From Bryoerythrophyllum caledonicum (taxonomy: Eukaryota; Streptophyta; Bryopsida; Pottiales; Pottiaceae), in contig OZ020523.1 of assembly GCA_963971425.1 (NCBI GenBank), positions 24,967,105 through 25,031,104 on the forward strand: a DNA stretch of 64,000 nt, given 5' to 3'. Made by a program: the position numbers and the translations under genes. The first letter of the stretch is position 1, and every line of letters starts with the position of its first letter. Below are positions 20,394 to 32,377 of this stretch, one piece after another. A model generated the notes under the pieces. The model was not told where the DNA came from. It searched no databases and saw nothing but the letters and a program-made list of their open reading frames with translations.

Positions 20394-22577
20394 TGTAGGG
20401 TGGTTTTTCACCACTCTAATAAAACACCCAAGTGTACCCACACCTCATAGGATTCGTTACGGGGATGATTATACGCCTAGTTTTAAGTAATTGGGGATTA
20501 ATTGTATCGTTAAAGCTATCTTTTTAGTTAATTTTTAAGGTTATCTATCTATTTTTAGGAAATTAAGGCTTTTAGCATCATTCTTAAGGGATCCACAAAC
20601 AAAGTCTAAACCCCAAGGATCTCTCGTGCCTTAAGGAGGTACATTAGTCCTTTTAAGATTGTGCTTATGCCACTAATTCTTAAACACTTGCCACACTGGG
20701 CTAATGGAAGTTTCCATTAAGTCTCATTGCATTGGTTCTTTAATTATAGCCTTTAAGAATTCAAATTCTTACCTCATGCAAAATTGCTCCACTTTTCACG
20801 TCCGTCCACTAAATCCACGTAATCATGTTCTTAAGACAATGGTTAGTCTCAAAAACACACACAAGTTAACTCAAGTCTTAAGGAGTTTCAGCTCGTAAGT
20901 CTCCACTTCAGTTCACTTATCCATACTTACTTCGTAAAGACTACGGTGGTCTACACTTACTCGCACCACTTAGTTCTTAAGATCCCTGACTAGTTCTTAA
21001 GACTTCATTCTCGGTCGACTCCATGTTCTTAAGGACTCAGTCTCGGGCTCTTAGTTCTTAAGCACTTCACTTACTCACTTAGGCCTGATTCTTAAGAACT
21101 TGCACTGTCTAGACCAATTCAGCCATACAGTGTTCTTAAGTTTTTGTCTTTAAGTCTTCCAGAACCGGGAGTGCATCTCACTGAATACAAATACTGTCCC
21201 GTATTCTCACTTATACAAATCTTTAAGTCCAAGCCCTTAAACTTAAAGGTCTCCTGGTACTTAAGATCTCAACCTTCATAAGCTCATATATCCAAACTTG
21301 GACTTAAGATTCTTAAGTTCTATGTTCTTTTCTTAAGTCTTCCTACGGGATTTGTTCCTTATTTTCTCTCTTATGATAGATTCTTAAATACTCACAACTT
21401 AGTCTACCTTAGAGAATCCTTTCTATTAAGGCTAGACTTAATGCTAATTTTTTGTATGCATAATATGACACTCTTGCCATGCATGAAGGTATGCCACTCT
21501 TGATGTTAATTGCATAAATTGCATTAACACGAACAAGATTTCCACTCTTATTCTTATGATACTCAAGTTATGCTCACTCACACTTGAGATCTTATTAAGT
21601 ACTTATGCATCACACATCTCATGCACTAAGTCACTTAATTTCTCATTATCTCCATTAATCTTCACACTCATGATTAATGCTCCAACACACACACGCAAGG
21701 TCATACCCACGACCTTAGTAGTTAGGGTATTTCCCTAACTTATTCCATGAAGAATAAATAATGCATTCATGCATAGGAATTTTATCCACAATTAATACCT
21801 AATGCATGCAATTGCATTTATACAACACATAATGTCAAATTTATGCAATGAAGTTCACATAATATTGCAATTATACATATGACTCAAGCCACAAGACTCT
21901 ACATTTGCAAATTCAATAACAATTATATATTCATATATAAAATTAAATACTCTTACAACATTAAGAGTCATCAACTACACTAAACATTGAATATAGTGTA
22001 GAGGGATTATTGATGTAGATCATCTATACTAATTTCCATCAAAGCATGTGCATGCCAAGTTCTGATTGGATATTTGTTCTCAAGCAAGTGTGTGTCACTC
22101 AACAATTGCATGTAAATTTTCAATTAGTGTAGGAAATTTCAAAAAGTCTAGTCTACACTATATTCACGGAACGGTGTAGCTTTTTCACCTAAAGCTAGGG
22201 CTCACTCCAATCTTCCTCCAAGGAATTTCTATGGTAATGGCCAAGAATGCTAAAAATTCAAGCTAGTCATTCTACTCAACATCCAAGAAGTACACCTCTT
22301 GGCAAGAGATTTTCCCTATTATTAACCATTTAGATTAATTTCACTAAATCTTCACATCTCTTCATATCCATTCATGAAAAGGTACACCCTACCCAAAGGA
22401 TGCGAGTTCAACCCTTTTCCCATTATTTCCTTATTCTTGGATATGAATAGGTATTTTCCACTTAATTAACTACTTAGTGTAAATTTAATCATTAATTTTT
22501 TAATTCTTCATATATCAACAACCCATTTTACACTTAATTTTCGGAAAAAAACTACTTTTGTCATTTCTGGCTCTACA
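20394..22577. mobile_element. Solo LTR of a Ty3/Gypsy family related to the giant element
   Basis: Begins TGTAGGGTGG and ends TCTGGCTCTACA, flanked on both sides by the 5-bp duplication GGTTG (20389-20393 and 22578-22582). It is 2184 bp and rich in CTTAAG boxes. Its right end and the block CTAGGGCTCACTCCAA...CTTCCTCCAAGGAATTTC match the LTRs of the 31-kb element in the same orientation, but much of the left half has diverged. No internal region is present, so it is the product of LTR-LTR recombination. Confidence 0.85.
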
Positions 22578-22582
22578 GGTTG

Positions 22583-22870
22583 TCATAACGGACGGGTTGA
22601 GGTGATCGGACGGGACAACCGGACGGGCGGTCCGGATGGCACGGATGGACGGTTTTAACAAAATGCCCGAAGTGTGCCCAGTAATTTTTTCCAAGTAAGA
22701 AATTTTTACTGTGATCGCCACGTCACATACGGACGTGTTACGCCATCGTGGCACTAGGGTGGGGACGTCACCATGAGGGGCGGAGACGCCTCCCATGGGG
22801 CGGGGACATCCCCGCCCCTCATGTAGGCGTCCACGTCCCTCCATCATTGAGCGGATAGGCCTTAATGTCT
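22583..22870. repeat. Left subterminal repeats of the hAT-like element
   Basis: At 22587-22655, repeated GGACGG/GGACGGG units; at 22755-22845, GC-rich boxes around GACGTC, GACGCC and GACATC spaced about 21 bp. Similar GACGTC boxes stand upstream of the hAT gene and of the RING-gene copies, which ties both sides of the nest together. From 22870 to the end of the transposase gene at 23117 I see only AT-rich sequence. Confidence 0.6.
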
Positions 22871-23871
22871 GGAAGCAAAATATGTTTATTACATTAAAAA
22901 GTTTCACGATAAATCAACAATTCCCTAATCTCATACTTCCAAACAAAGTAATATCTTATAGTTATCTAAAAAACCTTTTTCTCTCCTAGCTTCTTCTATG
23001 AATTATCACAACTCTCTTGATTTCGCATACATATATGTAGTTACTTTTCTTGTCCTTTAATTATTCAAACGGCCCGATCAGCACTCTCCTTCGGTGGACG
23101 GGCCACCGATAACCGCATCTCAAAGGACGATATCATCATCATCTAGTGCCTCATCGCAATCTGGACGGTTGTCATCATCAGCTCCTTCACCGCTCTCATC
23201 TGAGAATTCTCCATTGCTACCATCCGTAGTCCAAAAGCCCTCTATTTCAGAGTTGTCATTGCGAAGCTCTACGACTGTTTCACCATCGCAATGCGAGCGT
23301 CTGAATCTCTTCTGTCGATGTGCGTGAGGATCATCGCCGTCGGAATTTATGGTTGGGCCACTGGTAGGACGAATTTCTCGATTCGGAACAATAAACGCCG
23401 GAGTTGTTGAAGAGCGTCCTGGAACATACGTGTCCAAAAATGGTTGTACAACCACGTTCGGATCTCGTGCCCCTATTCCAAGGAGGGGACGTCTACGATG
23501 CCTTGAGGAGGATGTTTCGCCGTTGTTTCTTCCTTCACGGCCTCTAGCCGCTCCACGGCCTCTAGACCCTCCACGAGCATTAGTCCTTGCACTCGGTTGT
23601 ATATATTGACCAATTGGATGAAGAGGCGTCCTTGTAGCGGCCAAAGGGGGTCTGCCATTTCTGGTAGTAGAAGCGGAAGTGTTTAGACCCATCCCCTCAA
23701 TGCCTACACTTCGTTGGAAAGGTCCATACATGGAATTCGCCGTTCTAGGAGAAGAGGAATTCCGGGAAGGCGGCGTTGGTACATTCAGGTCATTGATAAC
23801 CGTAGGCAACACCACAACCGGAGATGGTTGTGGCTCAAGGTCCTCTGTGAATGCAAAAGCATCATCGGGGT

Positions 23872-25802
23872 TGTAATCGCGAAATTTCACCTTCGCAAAA
23901 CACCCAAGACTCACACAAATCTACCCTTGATTCTAAATTCTTCCCGGGATGGTCTAGCGTCAACCGTTAAGTAGTTTGTCTTTAATTATAGGTCAAAAAG
24001 CTATCTTTCCATTGAAATACTTAAGTTTATGCACTCGTTTTTAGGGAATTAAGCCTTAAAACATATCACCCTTAACATTCCACTCTTAAGGTATTAATCC
24101 CAAGGATTTAAGTGCTTAGGTAGAGCCTTGCTCCTCCAAAGAGCCTTGCTCTTGAGTTAACTATGAATATGCACGTTTGTTAGTTTCCTATACTTTTGCC
24201 ATCTTCGGCTCTTGGATACTATCCATTGCACTCATGGTTGATTCCTTAATTAATTCCATTTAGAATTGACGAACTTACCTCGTGCAATTCGCTCCACTTT
24301 TCACGTACATCCCACGGTTCACGTACTCACGTACTTATCACAAGTGTTAGTCTCGAACAACACATAAGTTAGATTAAGCCTCTAAATATTTCTACTCTAA
24401 GTCCGGACTTAAGTCTAACCTATCTATTAGTCCTTAACACTTAAATGCAAAAAGAGTATCTTCACTCTTACACTTGCATGACTTAAGTTCTGTAACTCAG
24501 ACTTAAGTTTTACCATTCAGACTTAAGTCCTTACTCACTGTAGACTTAAGTCCTAACACTCAGACTTAAGTCCTATAGTCTATACTTAAGTTTTTTCTCA
24601 CTCTGGACTTAAGTCCTGTCACTTATACTTAAGTCCCTCTTCACTCTAGACTTAAGTTTTATCATTCAGACTTAAGTTCTATTCCACTTCAGACTTAAGT
24701 TCTATTCCACTTCAGACTTAAGTTCTATTCCACTGTAGACTTAAGTTCTTCCACTTAGACTTAAGTCCTGTCATTCATTCTTAAGTCCTTCCTAACTCTA
24801 GACTTAAGTTTTGTTGTTTACACATGCACGAGACTCCCGTCTTATGTCTTAATACTTAAGTTTCCACACCTGAACTTAAGTATTTCATCAATTACTTATG
24901 CATTCCTCACATTAATGCATTAAGTTTCTTACTCCAAATTCATTTCTAAATGCCTTACATACACTTAGAATTATTACATTAATATTCACAATGTCACTTT
25001 GACATAGTTAGGATCTTCCCTAACTTTATCTCTTGAAGTTTTAACATTATTAAGTATTCATATTTCACTCATGTGTAATACATTAAATTTAATTCATCAC
25101 ACACACAAATTCATGTCACATAATTAATTAGAATAGTATTTTAATTTTTACAATGAAGATCTAAATAAATATATAATGCATTTATGCATAGGAATTTATT
25201 CACAATTAATACATCATGCATATATTTGCATTCACAAAACACAATATTAAATTTATTCAATGAAGTTCAAATATTATTGTAATTATACATATGATTCAAG
25301 TCACACACAAGACTCTACACACGCAAATTCAATAATAATTATATATTAATAATTTCACACACAACATAATACTCTTACAACATAAGAGATTTCTTCAATT
25401 ACTAGCTTTTTTCACCTAAGCTAGGGCTCACTCCAACCTTCCTCCAAGGAATTTCTATGGTAATAGCCAAGAATGCTAAAAATTCAAGCTAGTCATTCTA
25501 CTCAAACCCAAGAGGCACACCTCTTGGAAAAACGGTTTTGCCTATAATTAACCATTGAGATTAATTCCACTAAATCCTCACATCTATTCATATCTAGATA
25601 TGAAAGGGCACACCCTTCCCAAAGGGTGCGAGTTCAACCCTTTTCCCATTAATCCTTCTATCTTAGATATGAAGAGGTACTTTTCAATTAATTAAGTACT
25701 TAATGTAAACTAAATCATTAATTATTTAATTCTCCATATATCTACAACCCTTTTTACACTTAATTTTCTGAAATAAGCTATTTTTAGGATTTAGGCTTTA
25801 CA
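23872..25802 (-). repeat. 3' LTR of the giant element
   Basis: 1931 bp, beginning (minus strand) TGTAAAGCC and ending in GATTACA. It contains about twenty ACTTAAGT palindromes at 24400-24880, often within CAGACTTAAGTCCT. It has one more copy of a 23-bp CACTTCAGACTTAAGTTCTA-type unit than the other LTR, which accounts for the length difference. Confidence 0.95.
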
Positions 25803-27640
25803 TAGCCCCCTTGTTAGCTTGGAGACGTCCTCGTCGACTTCAACGACCTTTGTCTTTGAACTTAATCTTTTGCAATCCATCTTTTACTTATTTATCCTTT
25901 AATCTCCATGTAGCTTTCTTTTTCTTTTTAAGGATTGGTGATTGTCTTTATTTGCTTTTCATTCTTTCCATCTTAAATAAGTATGTCTCTTACATACTTA
26001 AGTCTTTAAGTTTCTTCTAAACTTAACTTCTTTGTTTACGTCTTTCACTTAGACGTTAATATTTCTTCCTTTTAGCTTTAAATTTTTCATTCTCTTTTAG
26101 ATCTTCTCTTTTTTACTTTTATTGTTCTTCATATACTTCACTTCAATTTAATTTTTCTTTTAAATCTTCATTGAGGCTGCACTTGCCATCATTGTTTTTT
26201 TTTTTTTTCAATCTTCATTTCTTCTTCTTTACTTTCTATTCTTCTTCATCATTCCATTTTTCTCTTTTCATTCTTTTTGCATTCTTTTTGTTTTTGTTTT
26301 CTTTTTTCTTTTTTCTTTTTTCTTTTTTCTTTGGAAAATTAGCACTGATTAGTACTCACATCACTAAATGAGTATGTTAGTAGATTTTGTCCTCTCTTCC
26401 AAATACTAATTCTATATTGCTAATTTCCTTACTTTCTTTTCTCTCTTCTATTTTACCTTCAATTTCAGTTGAAGTATCATGCTACATACAATTTAAATAG
26501 TGTGTATATCACCTCACTACTAATTGTACTAACTATCTTTTTTCTATTCTAGCCTATTCTCGCTCAACATAAGATTCTCTCATTATGTTATCATGTTCTC
26601 TTTTATTTTTTCCTTTCAACTACTTTCTCTCAATCTTATCATGTTCTCTCTTATTTTTCCCTTTCTTCTATATTTCCATTTCTTTTACAATTTATTTTTC
26701 CAACACATTTTTAGACTTAGAAGTTTAGGTACTACTCTATTTACCTTGACTTGCAAAATCATTAAGTTTTTTGAGATTTACTTTTAACTCGATCATATCC
26801 TGCTTAAATCCACTCATGCTTCTTTTTGAGTTAATAGATTCTAAACTAGAATGTTTCTCATCCATTTTGTTTCATCTCTCACTACTACATCTAAACTTAA
26901 CATTTCTCACATATTAAGTCTCTCTTGAGATAATATAGGTATGTTTTTGTCTAATTGTTCTTTTATTATAAGATTCTCTCAATGCCATACCTAGACTTCA
27001 AGGTTCTATTCAAATTGTTCTTTCTTAAGATTCTTTCTTCGTATTTACTTCTTATTTTTTCGAATTTTCTCTCTTTACTTGAGACATCTTAAGGTGCTAT
27101 CCTAGTTGTTCTTTTTATACTAACTTGGATGATCCTTTCTAAGATTCTCTTTCCAACTCACATATTAATCTTCTTTCTTTCATTCATTAATGTATAGTTT
27201 TTTTTTTTTTTTTCATGTTTATTTGGTTTTTATTTGATTTTTAAATTTTTTAACTTGCCTTACTAATTGTGTCGTTCCTTCTTCTTCACGAAGTTGATGA
27301 AGATTCTTGTCTGTATGATCTCCTGCGTTGTGCCTTAATAACACAGCGTATCCATTTTCTTCTAGTCTACTCTTTCGTTAACTTCGTCACAGCTTCTCCT
27401 GTCCACTTCACCTATTCATAATTTACCAGCTCGGGCAGCTCCTTGCTGAGGAATACGTCGATCTTCAGTCACTTTGTTGCAGTTAACCCACTCCGTGCTA
27501 CACATTGATGTATCTTCATCTATCAGTGATCGCCGAAGCATGCATCACCTGTTTGATCTTCTAGGCGAGCTCTGGTATCGAAGCATCAACACTTCACATT
27601 CTTATTAGCGCTCAGCCCAGCAGCTGTAGGGTATTATATA
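25803..27640. other. 3' non-coding part of the giant element, T-rich
   Basis: Between the 3' LTR and the accessory frame. Plus strand is very T-rich with simple repeats, for example six CTTTTTT units at about 26296-26332 and a T run at 27199-27213. No conserved coding sequence is visible. Confidence 0.6.
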
Positions 27641-27679
27641 CGGTGACGGGTGCCCGAGTGCTTGTGCGCGAGCCACATT

Positions 27680-27910
27680 GTCCCATATCGATTGGCTTTG
27701 CCCCTCCGTGCTTGGATATAATGCCTTCTCGGCACACACTCCTTCAGTTCGGCCTTGGTGGCTTGGTGATCGTTGGATGCGAGTAGACGCTGCCGTGGCA
27801 ACCTCCGGGTGCTAGTGCCGGGTCTCTACTCAACCACACGACGCCCGCGCCATGTAGTGTAGGACAGGTGCAGGTGTAGGTTTAGGTTTGCAGTTGAAGC
27901 AAATTTTTTT
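27680..27910 (+). ncRNA. Candidate Pol III-type small RNA gene with snRNA-like promoter
   Basis: GTCCCATATCG at 27680-27690 resembles the plant snRNA upstream sequence element (RTCCCACATCG). Exactly 26 nt separate it from a TATA motif at 27717-27720, the spacing used by Pol III-type plant snRNA promoters such as U6. A predicted start near 27743 would give a GC-rich transcript of about 165 nt that ends at a run of eight T (27903-27910), a Pol III-type terminator. The transcript matches no RNA family I recognise (not U6, U3, 5S or an obvious 7SL). It lies in the non-coding 3' part of the giant element, on the opposite strand. Confidence 0.3.
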
Positions 27911-30363
27911 TATTTATTTTTATTTATTTATTTTCAAACTTCAACATTTCAGACGTCATTCTTTACCATATTTGAGGTTTGGATATCATGTCAAACTTAC
28001 AGAATCAATTCCATGCTTCAAAAATTTCTTGAACTAACTTTTTCATCTTGAATAGTTAACGCTTCTAAAGATAACTCTGTTTGTATCCACTTGTCCAGAT
28101 GTCTTAAGAATATGTTCAGAATTTCTCAACTCAAGTTGCGATGACACGATTCATACATAAGTCAATAGCCTTCGATTCAGCCGTTGTTTTCAAACTTAGA
28201 AAATGTCAAGCTGGTTTGAACGAATGAAGCTTCACGTACAATCTTGAAAACAACCATTGCCATATTAAAAAATACGATGTCAAGCATAAGTTCCAAATTC
28301 ATAGCTCCATCATCTGAAGTATCTTTAACTAAGCTATCCACAATAAGCTGTCCATAACTCCTAGGCAGCATCTCCAACTTAAACTATATAAAACTATAAG
28401 CATAAACTCAGCGCTTGTCATGTCGAGGTCGCCTGTGCTTCATCTCATCTGTAGTCTCTAATTCGGTGAGGAAAGTTTGGCAATCTACCTCCTCCAAGTT
28501 CCGACATAAGTCTTCATCTTTCATCAAATACGTCCTCTTAGTCCGCTGAAAAGTCAGCCAGAGTGCCATGTCCTTGTATCGCTTCTGGTCAAACTCTAGC
28601 ACAAACGCCGAGCTAGACGTTGGCAGAAATCTTGTGATCACCATACACTCCAGCATGTGCATCCACCTCGCAGGTCGCTGCTGCAATTTCAACCAAATCA
28701 AAAATTCCACCTTGGTCTCATCATACCGGTTTACGTTAACAACCATCCGGAAAAAGGTACACAGATAAGACAAGAAGTTGCAAAAAACTGCAGCCCGGAA
28801 ACAAATAGGATCAGTATGATGTCGGTGTGCTTCGAAAAATGTCCTGTATAATAGATGGCACTCCTGCGGTGTGTCGAATGCTCCAGGGATGATAGGCCAA
28901 TTGTATGGCATGGTGTCGATCTTGGCCCATGGTGCCCACTTGTATCGCCTCTGTCCCTGTAGCGGACACAGATGAGCGTCTAGCGCTACCGCCGCTGGAA
29001 CTGTTGTCTGCCACGTCTGAGTTATCATTGGGTAAACAACATCCCAAGGTCGCCACTGTGTTGGGGATAATCCAAAGTCCTCCAACAACCACGACATGGC
29101 ATCCCACGTCACGATAGGCTGCTCACTCGCTGCATCAAACATAGAATCATACTTTCCCAGGTACCGTTGTTTTAGAATGGAACCGGCCACTGGCAAAGAA
29201 ATCTTTAATCCCGAGGGCAACTTGAAATCCCAAGGGGGTGGAGTAAACAACACCTGCTGATAGGCATTCTCCAGGTTGTCAAGAGCTAGCTGCTGGCCCT
29301 CCACCACCATCTTCAAACGGTGACACACTCGTGTATACTCATAAACATAATGTCCACAGGTGAGCTCTCCTCTCTGAGCCGTGGCCTCGCGGCTCTGTAC
29401 TAAAGCCAAAGTGGCCGTAAGAGCATTCTCATCACGCACCTCGTGATAAAGAAGCTCAGCTCGTTGTCTCGACTCCGGAGTGCTGACTGTAGACACCCTG
29501 ATCTCAGGGATCTTCACTGGTCTAAAAACTTCATTTGGCCTATCCCAAGCTCTCTTGGATGCTAGCTGGTGCTCCAGGGTCAGGTAATAGAGTAGAACTC
29601 TTGCACCTAGATCAGCTATCGGATTAACCAACTTACTTGCACTTGCAAGTTGTAAGGCACCTCGTGCCAACATTTCACAAATCAAATTCCGCATGTTGGG
29701 AAAATGATCAGCACTAGCCCATAAAGTGTCAAACTCCTCATCTTGGAGTGTTGCTCCTAGAGCCAACTGTGAGATACTAAAGAAAGTGTCCCTCTGGAGT
29801 TCATAACCACGGAAAAGCGAGAAAGAAGGAGGAGCTCGCAACTCGTTATCCCACAAACACTGTTGCATCTTTATCTTGGCTTCGCACTCAGTGGAGACTT
29901 GCAACTGCAGTCTATCGGCCGCTTCGGCAAGAGCCTTGATGTCTCCCTGCAACTTGGGTGTGAGAGTCCGTTCTTTTAAGGGACTGCTCGTACTCCTACT
30001 CTGTGGCTTCCTCACTCTATCTAGTGCCTCCGCATGTTGTTCCTTCAACACGCTTATCTCCTGGGCATGACACTTCCGTAGCTCTGCTACTTCTTTTTCG
30101 TGATGTTCCTTCATCACCACCATTTCTTGAGCCAACCGCTCCTTGTTGCTCTTCTCTTGATCACAGAGCTCCTTCGCTTCACGCATCCCTACGACAACTT
30201 CCTCACACCTTTTGAAGAGGACTTGATCCTTGTCCTTTTTCTCCTTGGCTTCCTTCAGTTGTACCTGTAGGTCTACACACTTAGCTTTCCAATGTGTTAC
30301 ATTAGCGGTCTGACGGGCCACCTCTTCTTGGAGCTCTCGTTTCTCCTTGTTCAACTGTGGTGC

Positions 30364-32377
30364 TGTGAGCCGCAAAAACGGCTCACGGTGATGAATGGAC
30401 CTCACGTCGGGTCCATTAAGGCTAATGAGTGGTGAAAATGGGTTATCCCATGGACTAGCTCGTAGTTTGTTGATTAAAATGGCCAAGTGGTCTTTCCCCT
30501 CACCAAAAGAGGAGCATTTATGGGCAATCGCGGAATTTATGTAGTTAGCCAAAGAGGAAGAAAGAAAAAAGAATGGGGCGTTAAAGGCCCTTAAAAAAAA
30601 AAATAGTCAAAAGGGTCCAAAAAGAAGTGGAAAAGAATCCTCATCAATCACTAAGTAGATTAGGAATTACCCCAAGCAAGGGGAATTCAATTTAGGTAGG
30701 TTAAATTAGATTTTTGCACCTTTGAAAATTAGCTAATAGCTCACTTATTGAGATCATGCGCACCCATGTGGCTTGGAGTTAATGTTTAGATCTAGATATT
30801 CCTTGGTTAGTGGGACACCCACTCTTGTTAAATGCAAGGGTGGCACGGAATTAGTAGTGATAGGGTTAGTAGGGTTGTAAGAGGGAAGCCATTTATGGGA
30901 GGAGGCCAAAGGCGGCAGGGAACGTCTTTGGGAACTCAAGGAGAGCAAAGGTTGGAGGGGGATACCCCCTGGAGAGGTCTCATTATTTTTGGGGAGAGAG
31001 AGGGGGGTGTGTGTGTGCGTGTAGGAGGAGAGATTGATGTCGTGTAGGAGGAGAGACGAATTAGAGTAGGAGCTGGAGACGATCAAGACCACGAGGAACA
31101 AGACAATCCAGAGCACGAATTAGAGCAGGAGCTGGAGACGATCAAGGCCACGAGGAACAAGACGATCCAGAGCACGAATTAGAGCAGGAGCTGGAGACGA
31201 TCAAGACCACGGGGAACAAGACGATCAAGAGCACGAAGAAGAGCAGGAGCTGGAGACGATCAAGACCACGAGGAACAAGACGATCAAGAGCACGAATTAG
31301 AGCAGGAGCTGGAGACGATCAAGACCACGGGGAACAAGACGATCAAGAGCACGAAGAAGAGCAGGAGCTGAAGACGACCAATACCACGGGGAACAAGACG
31401 ATCAAGAGCACGAATTAGAGCAGGAGCTGAAGACGATCAAGACCACGAGGAACAAGACGATCAGGAGCACGAAGAAGAGCAGGAGCTGAAGACGATCAAG
31501 ACCACGGGGAACAAGACAATCAAGAGCACGAAGAAGAGAGCCGGAACTGAAGGAAGAAGGGTGAATCGAATCAACCAGGGAGCCTCTCCTCGCCCCCCTG
31601 GCTAGTAGTAAATTCCTTATGCAGTAAGGAACCCTAATTTCTTTCCTAAATACTAAAACCACACGGAAGCACTGCCAATTTTTTGCTAGAATTAGGGTTT
31701 GCTCACGCTCAACTAAAACAACCGGATAAAGGGTCCTTAGGAAGAAAGAAAAAATCAGCTCGAGGTCATTTGTACCAAGGTTGAAGTGGGTTCTCGTGTG
31801 AATGGATGTATGTATGGAGATGTGGTGCATGACCTTGAATAAAGTCATATGTTGAAGGTGCGCTGTTGGTCGCTGGCGGTGAGGTTCAGGGTCGAGTCAA
31901 TTGACCAATTGAATGCTGCCATCATGTTAAGCACAGAAAACTAATAAGAATAAAAAAAACAAACACAAGAATCGGAGTTAGAGGCAAAGAGATAATTAGA
32001 ATCATAATCCGGGAGAAAATAGGGAAACCTGCCTGCTGCCGACTGGTTCCAGGGTCACACCTAAGCCTGAACCTAATCACTAAGGGTCTAACCAGGTTTG
32101 GAACGTTGAATTGAACCCTTAAGAGCTGAAAAAATTGCATTCGGAGCCCTAGAACAAAAGTTACACTCGTTCGAAGGTAGGGTCAATTAAAAGGCTGAAT
32201 TGAGTCGCCACCTCACTAATCAACCACAAGGAACCTAAAGGGCATGAGATGTGCCACCATGGTTCTATGAAGTGTAAATAAATGGGCTGAAGGTGGGTTG
32301 CACGAAGGATTGAGCCCCGTATTAGGATCTTGTGTTTAAGGTAGGCCACCCTTTAGGGGTGGTTTATTTGGCTCACA
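30364..32377 (+). repeat. 5' LTR of the nested element
   Basis: Starts TGTGAGCCGC and ends TTGGCTCACA, with a perfect hairpin GTGAGCCG...CGGCTCAC in its first 25 bases. A purine-rich tandem array occupies about 31030-31560: eight to nine units of 57-60 bp around AGGAGCTGGAGACGATCAAG. Next to its end is TTATGGTGCGTCC, a possible primer-binding site that I cannot assign to a tRNA. Confidence 0.95.

Noticed and set aside
27660-27860. 5S rRNA or tRNA gene in the GC-rich island
   Set aside because: Only short words agree (for example GGATGCGA); no internal control regions or cloverleaf can be drawn.
28408-30363. Envelope protein encoded after integrase of the giant element
   Set aside because: No signal peptide, membrane span or cleavage site is visible; the sequence is coiled coil followed by globular regions.
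30364-30552. N-terminal start of a long minus-strand frame running from the LTR into the accessory region
   Set aside because: The first about 60 codons are antisense LTR sequence, and the identical sequence occurs in the other LTR; it is a chance extension.
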